Below the pieces are notes generated by a model that was not told where the DNA came from, did no database searches, and saw only the letters and a program-made list of their open reading frames with translations. The translations under genes and the position numbers were made by a program. Shown here one piece after another: positions 10,024 through 17,848 of a DNA stretch of 37,891 bases. This stretch comes from Parvularia atlantis. Taxonomy: Eukaryota > Opisthokonta > Rotosphaerida. Where the stretch lies: positions 1-37,891 of the forward strand of contig CALSCO010001254.1 in NCBI GenBank assembly GCA_943704415.1, read 5' to 3'. How positions within the stretch are numbered: position 1 is the first letter of the stretch; each line of letters starts with the position of its first letter.

Positions 10024-11442
10024 ATGGACGTGGTCTCTGCAGGGGCACGCGCCGCGACCTTCTCTGTCCGTGCGCCTTCCCCCTCCTGCCGTCGCGTGCG
10101 CTCACGACGTGCGCAGGAGGAGGACGGCATCCACACGCTCGTGGTCAAGGATGCAAGCGCGAGCGCCGTCTTCGTCGTGCTGTGGCGCGGGCGCGCTGCG
10201 TGGGCCGTGCACGATCTGCACCGCCTGCTCGGCCTCACCGTGCGCGTGCGCGCGGCGTTGGACCACACGCGCGAGCGCGCCTTCCCCGGCGCCCCGCCCG
10301 CGCTCGGCGCCGAGTCGCCGCTGCTGCTGCTGCACGCCAGCACCGCGTCCGACGCCGACGTCGTCGTCCACGTCGTGCTCGACACGGCGATCGTCGAGCT
10401 GCCGGACGACGCCGAGGTCGTGTTTCGTGCAACGGGCGCAGACGGCACCAAGGGGTGGTGCATGCGCGCGGGCGAGTTTCGGCGGCGCATCGTCGACGCG
10501 TCCGGCTGCGAAGTCCACGTCGTCGACCTTTCGGCCAACGGCATTCGTATGGCGCGCAACCGGCCCATCCGTGCCACGCTTGGAGCACAACCAGCGCGGC
10601 GTGTGCGCCCGCCCGCCTTTGTCACGTCTGGCAGCGCGGCCGGCACACCGGAGGCCGAGGCGGCAGCGCAGCGACACCGGCGGCAGTCGACGTCGGACCC
10701 GTTCGACTGGCTCAAGGCGCGCCCGGCGATCGACGACATCGCGCGCGTCGAGGCAGGGCGGCGCGTGGCGTGCCCCGCGTGCCACCGCACGAGCAAGGTG
10801 TTTTGCCGCGTGTGTCTCACGTCGCTCATGCCGCCCGAGACGCCGCTACCGCGCCTGGCGCTGCCGATCCCGCTCGTCGTCGTCAAGCACGTGGCCGAGC
10901 ACAACGGCAAGAGTACGGCCGTGCACGCCAAGGTGCTCGCGCCGGACCACGTCCAGCTCGTCGACTACCCAACCAACATGACGCGCGAGGCGCTGTTGCG
11001 GGCCTTTGGCGAGCCGCCCGACGCCGACCTCGCGCGTGTCGTGGCCGAGACCGCGCTGCTCTTCCCGGCGCCGGGCGCAGTGCAGCCGCGTGACATGCCG
11101 CTGGAGGACCGTGCCCGCCTGCGCCGCGTCGTCGTGCTCGATGGGACGTGGTCACACGTGAACAAGATGTACGAGGACCTGGGCGACTGCCTGGGCGGGC
11201 GGTCGCTGCGCGCGGTGCTGATCGACCCGTCGCGTCGAACGCAATACTGGCGGTCGAATGGGTTCGACAATGACGCGTTCCTCGCGACGATCGAGGCCAT
11301 GTACTACCTTGAGCGCGAGTTTGCCGACCCAGAGGCGATCGACGTGCTGGACAACATGCTCGTGCTCTTCGCTAGCCAGTACCGGATGGTCGCGCAGGCC
11401 AAGCGGGCGCGCATGGGCGAGGAGGGGGCCGAACCAGTGTAA
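10024..11442 (+). CDS. DTW-domain tRNA-uridine aminocarboxypropyltransferase (DTWD1-like) with an extra N-terminal domain
   Basis: DTW proteins (SPOUT-like fold) transfer the 3-amino-3-carboxypropyl group of SAM to tRNA uridine to make acp3U. The reading frame is open for 472 codons to TAA 11440-11442. From about residue 240 the DTWD1 pattern appears: a zinc site CPAC...CRVC, LPRLALPIPLVVVKH, then VVLDGTWSHVNKMYEDL, which carries the DGTW hallmark, and ATIEAMYYLE. Human DTWD1 is near 300 residues; here about 230 additional residues precede the enzyme. They contain a compact beta-rich stretch with VFVVLWRGRAAWAVHDLH that I cannot assign. Bases 10066-10116 look like a 51-nt intron (gtccgt...gcgcag with gctcac) that stays in frame if retained. 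It converges on PTBP with 25 bp between stops. Confidence 0.85.
   Translation: MDVVSAGARAATFSVRAPSPSCRRVRSRRAQEEDGIHTLVVKDASASAVFVVLWRGRAAWAVHDLHRLLGLTVRVRAALDHTRERAFPGAPPALGAESPLLLLHASTASDADVVVHVVLDTAIVELPDDAEVVFRATGADGTKGWCMRAGEFRRRIVDASGCEVHVVDLSANGIRMARNRPIRATLGAQPARRVRPPAFVTSGSAAGTPEAEAAAQRHRRQSTSDPFDWLKARPAIDDIARVEAGRRVACPACHRTSKVFCRVCLTSLMPPETPLPRLALPIPLVVVKHVAEHNGKSTAVHAKVLAPDHVQLVDYPTNMTREALLRAFGEPPDADLARVVAETALLFPAPGAVQPRDMPLEDRARLRRVVVLDGTWSHVNKMYEDLGDCLGGRSLRAVLIDPSRRTQYWRSNGFDNDAFLATIEAMYYLEREFADPEAIDVLDNMLVLFASQYRMVAQAKRARMGEEGAEPV
10066..10116 (+). other. Candidate in-frame, stop-free 51-nt intron in the DTW gene
   Basis: The stretch has intron-like ends (gtccgtgcgcc and acgtgcgcag), an internal gctcac branch motif and a length of 17 codons without a stop. 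Both spliced and retained forms would be translatable. Confidence 0.5.
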
Positions 11443-11467
11443 CTGACGGCGCACAAAGCACGACCGC

Positions 11468-14064
11468 TCACGCCGTCTTGCCCGTCTTGGCAAACGAGAT
11501 GCGCAGGCGCTGGTCCTGCTGCAGCGGAAACTGGTGCAGGGAGCTGCGCGTGGAAGTGAGACGGGCCATGACACAGGGCGGGCACACGCACACGAGGGCG
11601 TCGACGGCCGAGCCGATCGAGTCCATCGTCACAACGGCCATCTTGTTGCTGTTGCTAAGCAGAGCGCGTCGTGCGCCGTGTGAGGCGCGCGCCCAGCCTC
11701 ACCCATCGAACGCACGGGAAGAAGCGGAAGCCCGTGACCGTGCCGTACGGCGCAAAGAGGTCGCGCAGCTGCTGCTCGGTCGCGCCGTCGGCGATGTTGG
11801 ACAGGTGCAGGTTCATCGACGGCGGGAAGATGTTGGCGTAGTTCTTCGAGCTGTGCCCACACGCACACGCGTCAGCAGACGCCACCAGGAGCGTCACTGT
11901 ACGTACCCCGGGTGCGTGAAGCGGTGGAACTCGGACTTTTCGTACGAGACCGTGTTGCGGTTCTGCGCCTGCGGGTGCACGCGTCCGTCAGCAGGGACCG
12001 GTGCGAGCGGGAGGTGGAGCGCGCGCCTCCTCCGACTCGGGGTTGGGCATCTTGACCGAGCTGTGGGACGAGATCGTGAGCGACATGGGCTTGCCAAACA
12101 GCACGATGTTGTTGAGCATGCGCACGGCTGCGGCCCGCGTCAGCCGCCAGCCCCACATGTGACGATGCGCGCACCGAGCTGCGCCTGCTGCGCGTTGCTC
12201 AGCTGGATCATGGCCGTGTGCCGCTTGTTGTAGAGGATCTTGACACGCTGGACGTCGCCGTAGACGCCGAAGAGGTTGAACAGGGCGTCGCACGTGATAC
12301 GCTCCTCGTTGAGCTTATTGGCAAGCACGACCGGGCTGCCGTTCCCCGCAGCCGCGGCAGCCGCGGCGGCAACCATCGGGTCGGCGTAGGCCATCGGCGA
12401 CGCCATCGCTGCGTCGGCGCGTGTCAGTGCGGCTTCGGCGTTGCAGGCGGAAAGAGGGCGCACTCGCGGGGCCGGACATCATGTAGCCCGGGTGGAACAT
12501 GCCCTGGGCCGCGTACGCCGTCGGCGTCGGCATCATCGGCTGGCCCATTGGGCCGAACGGCAGGTTCTGCGTGTAGTCGCTGCGCATGGCGCCCGGTCAG
12601 CAGCGCGCACACGCGGTGGTGGTGGAGGCCGAAGCGCACCGGGACTTCTCGTTGTTGTAGAGGATCTTGAGCGTCTCAAATTTGGACATCTGGATCTTGA
12701 GCAGCCCCGCGCCGTCAAAAAGGTACTTGCCGTGCAGGCTCTGCGCGTGTGACGTGTGAGCGCAGGCGTGCGGGTGCGCAGCGGGCACGCACGTTGCGCG
12801 CGTTCTCGGCCACGGGCTCGTTCGCGTACTGCACCAGCACCTGCGTCGTGCCCGACACCTCGACCTTGTTCATGATCAGCATCTGCGCTGACGTCAGTTG
12901 GGCGCGTGCGTGGACCTCGCTGTGTCGCACCTTGAGCACCGTGCCGCACGTCTGGAAGACCGTGTGCAGCAGGTCGACCGTAAGCGGGTAAAAGCAGTCG
13001 GAGATGGTCACATGGAGCACGCAGCCGGGGCGCGACGGCGCAGAGCCAGGGGTGACGAGCGAGTGCTGATTGAAGCCGGGCATGAGGCTCATGGGGGCGC
13101 CCATGCCGCTGCCCATTGTGCCCATGGCGCCGGGCATGTTGCCCATGGGCGCCATCGCCGCGAGGGTGGACGCGGGTGGGACGTTGTCGAGCTCGTTGCG
13201 GCGCGAGTACTGCAGGTAGACCTGCTTGTTGCTGTTAGTGCGTGCGGCGTGTGCGCGTACGTGTGCATGACGGGTCGCGATCGTCGAGGGCGGAAATGAA
13301 GGCGGATCGAGGGCAGAGTGGTCGAAGGCGAGTCGAGGGCAGCGCGGTCGAGGGCGAGTCGAGGCAAGGTTGAGTGCAGGTCGAAGGCGAAGGCGAGTCG
13401 AAGGCGAGTTGAGGCAGCACGGTCCAGCACGGCAGCACGGCAGCACGGCAGCACGGCAGTCAGCACGGTCGAATGCGTAGCAGCACGGTCCAGCACGGCA
13501 GCACGGTCAAATGCGTAGCAGCACGGCAGTCAGCACGGTCGAGCACGGCAGACGAGCACGGCAGTCAGCACGGTCCAGCACGGCAGACGAGCACAGCAGC
13601 ACGGAGGCGACGAGCATCAGTTAAGCAGCGCGGGACGAGAGCAGGCGCGGGAGCAAGAAGCAAGAGCAGGCGAGGGAGGGGAGGGGGACGGGAGGGGAGG
13701 CAAGGCGGCGGACCGGATCTGCGCGCGCTGCGTCTCGAAGAACTGGAGGGCGTAGGCGGCCGAGTCGACATCGGTGAACTGCACGAAGCCCTGGCCCTTG
13801 GTCTTTGCGCCACATCAGCCGACGGCGGCGCACGGGCCACGCGGGGAGGGGCGGCGCGCGCCTTGAGCACGAGCAGCTTGTAGACCGCGGCCTGGTTCGG
13901 GAAGAGCGCGCGCAGCTCGAGCTCGCTCACGTCCAGCGGCATGTTGCGCACGTGCAGCACCTGGCGCCATCCCGCCGTCAGCGCGCGCCGTCGAGGCGGA
14001 GGGCGACTGGCGCACGGCCGAAGGGGGCGGCGCGTCCTCCTCGCTCATGCGCTGCCGCTTGGCC

Positions 14065-14100
<36 letters not shown>

Positions 14101-14126
14101 GCCGGCGGCTGCTCGGCGTCGCTCAT
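11468..14126 (-). CDS. PTBP: Polypyrimidine-tract-binding protein (PTBP/hnRNP I family), four RRMs
   Basis: Nuclear RNA-binding splicing regulator that binds CU-rich RNA. The start is ATG 14126-14124 and the stop TGA 11470-11468. After a poly-Gln/Pro leader come RRM1 ([38 protein letters not shown]), RRM2 ([41 protein letters not shown], here quoted in parts: [17 protein letters not shown]), RRM3 ([30 protein letters not shown]) and RRM4 ([38 protein letters not shown]). Each block matches the vertebrate PTBP order, including the [13 protein letters not shown] core and the NIFPPS linker. One intron inside RRM1 is 482 nt while the others are about 50-80 nt. A second RRM1 intron (13803-13861) seems to use a GC donor. 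A long Met/Gly/Pro-rich linker joins RRM1 to RRM2. Confidence 0.95.
13232..13713 (-). other. Outsized (482-nt) pyrimidine-rich intron within PTBP RRM1
   Basis: On the coding strand it begins ATCCG|gtccgccg and ends ctaacag|CAAC, rejoining [15 protein letters not shown]. The donor-side 80 nt are almost pure C/T with CTCTTGCTTCTTGCTC-type runs. The rest is tandem repeats, in sense built from GTGCTGCC and CTCGACTCGCCTTCGAC-like units. It is about eight times the typical intron here. CU-rich elements of this type are ligands of PTB itself. Confidence 0.75.
13315..13612. repeat. Two adjacent degenerate minisatellites in the PTBP intron
   Basis: From about 13315 to 13420 variants of gtcgagggcgagtcgaggc recur. 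From about 13421 to 13612 the core agcacggc/agcacggt recurs more than fifteen times, with longer-period copies such as gtagcagcacggtcc. Confidence 0.85.
13803..13861 (-). other. Probable GC-AG intron in PTBP RRM1
   Basis: Joining CTCAAG|gcgcgc to gcaaag|ACCAAG restores [14 protein letters not shown], matching vertebrate LLMLKGKNQAF. A GT donor six bases earlier would delete the conserved VLK. A gctgat branch motif is present. Confidence 0.6.
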
Positions 14127-14250
14127 CACGGTGGGACGACCGAGGGGAAGGGCCGAAAAGTGTGACTGTGGACAGAGCAGAGACAGAGGACACAACAGGC
14201 CGCACGGGCCGCACCACCCCGCCGCCGCCCTGCTCCTTCCCCCCGCGCGC

Positions 14251-15184
14251 TCACTGGATGTCACACAGGTCGTTGTTGACGCGCGTGTTGAGCACGAGCG
14301 AGACGATGAGGCCGTACAGACCGAGCACCTTGAGCGCGCCCGCGTTAGCCGCACGCCCCGGCCACCGCCACGGCCACGGCCACAGCCACAGCCACAGCCA
14401 CAGCCACGGCACAGCGCGCACCTCGGCGAAGATGAGGATCAGCACCATGCCCACAAACAACCTCGACTCCTGCACGTAGCCGCGCACGCCCACGTTGCCG
14501 ACCTGACGCCCCGCCGTCAGCACCACCATCGCCTGTCGCCCATTGCCGCGCGCACCGTGCCCACGGCCAGGCCCGCCGCCACGCCCGCAAAGCCTACGCT
14601 CAGGCCCGAGCCCATGTGCGTGAGGCCGCTGCCGCGCGTCCGTCCCGCGTCAGCCCGTCGCGAAAGCAGCCCCAAAGCAACGACGCCGCACCTCGCGAGC
14701 GAGTACTTGGCACCGGGGTCGCCGATGGCGCCCGCGATCAGCACCGACACGACCAGGCCGTAGATGGCGATGATGCCTGCGCGGCATACGACGTCAAGGG
14801 CACGCGCGACGAGAGACGTGAGGCGATCCCGCACCGGCCATCACGACGGGGATGAGCGACTTCATGACCAGGTCCGGGCGGAACGTGCCGATGCCTGCCG
14901 CGGCCGCGCCACCGCGCCGCACGTCAGCAGCGCGGCCACCGTTCCGCGCGGCCGCCGCGCGAGCACGCACCGGCGATGGACACGCCGCTCATGGCCGTGC
15001 CGATGGCCGCGCCGACCGCTGCCGTTCGTCGTCAGCCTCCGCGCGGCGTCTGTCCCCCCCCCCCCCCCCCCCCCGCGCGCGCGCGCACGCGCCCCGCACC
15101 GCTGAAGACCATCGCCGCCGCGCCGCCGGCGAAGCCGAAGAAGGGCGCGTAGGCCGGGCAGAAGTCGACGTTGATGGCCGACAT
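14251..15184 (-). CDS. ATP6V0C: V-type ATPase 16-kDa proteolipid subunit c
   Basis: Rotor-ring subunit of the Vo sector, carrying the proton-binding glutamate. Six exons splice to about 165 residues with four membrane helices. The N-terminus [18 protein letters not shown] follows the family pattern; next come [36 protein letters not shown], then [35 protein letters not shown], and [20 protein letters not shown] with the essential Glu in helix 4. It ends ...NNDLCDIQ and TGA 14253-14251. All introns are GT-AG with gctgac/gctaac branch motifs. The first intron holds a 21-base C run and the last a (ccacag)n hexamer array. The PTBP start lies 124 bp downstream on the same strand. Confidence 0.97.
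14355..14410. repeat. Hexamer repeat (ccacag/ccacgg)n in the last V-ATPase c intron
   Basis: About eight head-to-tail hexamers lie between the donor and the gctaac branch motif of the last intron. They are non-coding. Confidence 0.85.
15054..15088. repeat. C21 homopolymer followed by (CG)n in V-ATPase c intron 1
   Basis: An uninterrupted run of 21 C on the plus strand is followed by gcgcgcgcgcgc. In the transcript this is a G21 run within the first intron, able to form G-quadruplexes. The exact length may also suffer from sequencing slippage. Confidence 0.85.
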
Positions 15185-15467
15185 CGGTCGCTCGTTCGTT
15201 CGTCGGCCTGCGCCACCGCCAGCGCATCAGTCGGGTAAACTCGCGCGGCGCGCCGGGAACGAGACGCCGCGCGGCGCCCGCTGCGCACGCCCAGCAGCAG
15301 CGCGGCCGACGCAGAGCGAGACGGAGAGGCGCCACGGCGGACGCGCGCTGCCGTGGTGAGGGCGCAAGACGGCGGCGGGCGGCACGAGGACATTACGCCA
15401 CAAACTGCGTCATCCGACAGCCGCGCGTCACGTGAGCAGCTAGCCATCAGTCTCTGCGGCTGTGGTC
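15185..15467. other. 283-bp spacer between the RING/propeller gene and V-ATPase c
   Basis: The spacer holds the 3' end of one gene and the 5' region of the next, both on the minus strand. A ctgatg...gcgcag segment about 20 bp before the V-ATPase ATG looks like the end of a 5'-UTR intron. No further gene is seen. Confidence 0.5.
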
Positions 15468-17819
15468 TCAGTACACCCCGAGCTGCGCCACACGCGGCAG
15501 GCTCACGACGATGACGCTGTCGCGCGGCGACACGGCGACGCCAAAGATGTCGCAATGCGGCGTGCCGCCACCCCACCGGTGCACGAGGTCGCTCACCGGG
15601 TCCGTCCGCCACGCCGACAGATGCGCGCCCGGCTCGGCCACAATCAGCGCGCGCTCCGGCGGGCTGTAGGCGATGCACAGCGGCTTCATACGCCCCTCGC
15701 CGCCGATCGTCTGCAGGATCTGGCCCGTCGCCGCCGAGAGGATCTGCACGCGGCACGCGCCCCGGTCGCACACGGCCAGCACGCTGTCCTCGGCCCAGTG
15801 CCCGGTGAACGCGACGACGTTGGTCAGGCGCTTGAAGCCAAAGACGGCGCGGACCCAGCGCTCGCTGCCGTCGGCATTGAACATGACGACCTCGTTGCGC
15901 TCGGCGCGGCAGCTGAGCGCGACACTGCCGTCCGGCAGGCACGCGACGCCGCACGGCGCCGTCCGCACGATCGACCGCAGCACGGCCCCGGTCTGCGCGT
16001 CGAGCAGGTTCACGCGATTGCCCAGTAGCTGCGTCGCCCACACGCCCTGCCCGTCCGGCGTGAACGCGACGTTGACGACGACGGCACCGAGCTGGCCCGC
16101 CCCGGCCGCGGCGCTGTCCGCGTTGCGCAGCGTCCGCACGAGCTCGCCCTCGACCGTCACCAGCTGCACGCGGCGGCTGTCAGCCACGGCCACGCTCGCG
16201 CCGTCCGGGTCAAACGCCAGCCCCTGAGGCGCCGTGAAGAGCCGCGGTGCGTCGTTGCCGTCGAGCGGGAGGCACCAGCGCGGCGAGGGCCCGGTCGAGC
16301 GCGCAAAGTCACGCTGCACCCGCCATGGCAGGCGCAGGCGCAGGCCACCGTCGAGGAAGAGGATGCGCTGGTGCAGCGCGCCGAGGCGGGCGACGACGGC
16401 GCCGACGTCGGCGGGCGAGCGCAGGAGCGCCTCGATGTCGGCCGGGTCGGGCGGGTCGTGCAGCTCGGCGGCTTCGAGGAACGTGTGCGCAAGGTCGGGC
16501 AGCTCGGCGTCGACGGCGTCGCTCGCGGTGACAAGCGCGCACGCGCGCTTGTGCAGGTGCCGCAGCGCCGTCAATGGCACAAAGTGCGACGAGGCGAAGA
16601 TGCTGTCGGCGGCTGTCACGGCGGCGTCGCAGTGGCCGTGCAGGCGCACGAGCGTGACGCGCTGCGCCTCGAGCGCCGCGATCGCGCCCGAGAGTCGGCC
16701 GACGAAGCGGTCGAGGAGCTCGTCGCGCCGGCGCGCGATGCCGAGCAGCGCGAGCGACAGCTGCCGCCCGCCGCTGTCGACGCGCGGGTCGCGGCTGCGG
16801 TCGAGCTCGTGCCGGGCGATGACGTGCTGCTGCACCGTGCGGAAGTGGTCGCGCAGGCGGTCCGCGTCGACGCGCTGCTGGCGGAGGCGCTCGGCGGCGT
16901 TGACGACGGCGGTAACGGCGTCGTGCAGCGGGCCCAGGCGCGCCGCGAGCTTCGTGGCCTCGCCAAAGAGCGTCTCGGCGACGGCGGCGCGGCGGGCGTC
17001 GATCGTGACGACGGCGTGGTCGACGTGGCTGGGCAGGCTCTGGCAGACGTGGCACAGGAACTGGTCGCCACACGGCTCGCAGACGGCCGAGACGCGGAGC
17101 CACTGGTGCAGGCGGCAGCGGCCCTCGTCGCGCGCGGCGGCCGCGCGGAAGCTGATGAGCGTGTCGAGCGTGCGCTGGGCGAGGACGGCGCCGTACGGCA
17201 CGGCGCAGGCGACGTCGGGCTCGAGCGCGAGGCAGCAGCGCGCATCGGCATTGCCGCGCCGCAGCTCGCCCGCGAGGCACGGCGCGCAGAGCGGGTGGAG
17301 GCACGGCAGGAGCGAGAAGCCGACAGCCTCGGTGAGCGCCTCGTCGCACGCGGGGCAGTCTGCGCGCGTGCGCGACGTGCCGCACGTGCGTCAGAGCAAC
17401 GGGGCCCGCGGAATGCGCGCTTTGCACGCACGTCGCCACGTGCTCGGCACTGCCGTAAGCAGCGTGTCGGTCGAGGACGAGCGGCTGAACGTGCGCGAGC
17501 TGGGCGACACGGCCGACAGCGACGCGCCCGACGGCGACCCCGTCGCCGAGAAGCACAGGATCAGCTCAGCGGGGCTCGGCGGGGGCGGCAGCTCAGGCAG
17601 CGCGAGCGCCAGCGCCTCGTCCCCCTCGCCGCCCGCCAGCAGGCTCGTCAGCCCCACGGGGCTGCGGCGGCGGCGCAGCAGGCCCGGGCTTGCCGCGCCC
17701 GGTGGTGGCGGCGAGGGCGCGCCTGGCGCCGTCACGACGATGACCGGCACGGCGGCTTGGCCTAGCGCGACCCCTGTTGCCATCCGACCAATCACATCGA
17801 TCCGGCGCGCGTGCCACAC
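15468..17819 (-). CDS. RING - B-box - helical - beta-propeller protein (TRIM-like)
   Basis: Likely E3 ubiquitin ligase or RNA/protein scaffold of the TRIM-NHL type. The start is ATG 17819 and the stop TGA 15470-15468. One intron near 17393 joins a Ser/Pro-rich first exon of about 125 residues to the RING. The RING shows CPACDE...CLHPLCAPCL, and the B-box CRLH...CEPC..FLCHVC...HVDH. A long helical region (about residues 230-420) follows. The C-terminal half is a six-bladed-type propeller with repeated segments: GLAFDPDGASVAVADS, VAFTPDGQGVWATQL, GVACLPDGSVALSC and FGVAVSPRDSVIVVSL. It sits 29 bp behind the next RING/B-box/NHL gene and shares its domain plan, so the two are probably old tandem duplicates, although their sequence similarity is low. 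Confidence 0.82.
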
Positions 17820-17848
17820 GCCTCAAACGGCAGCCTGATCGCGCTCAC

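Noticed and set aside
16234-17838. Long plus-strand frames opposite the RING/propeller gene
   Set aside because: Mirror images of a well-supported minus-strand gene; composition is Arg/Ser/Ala-rich with no domain signal.
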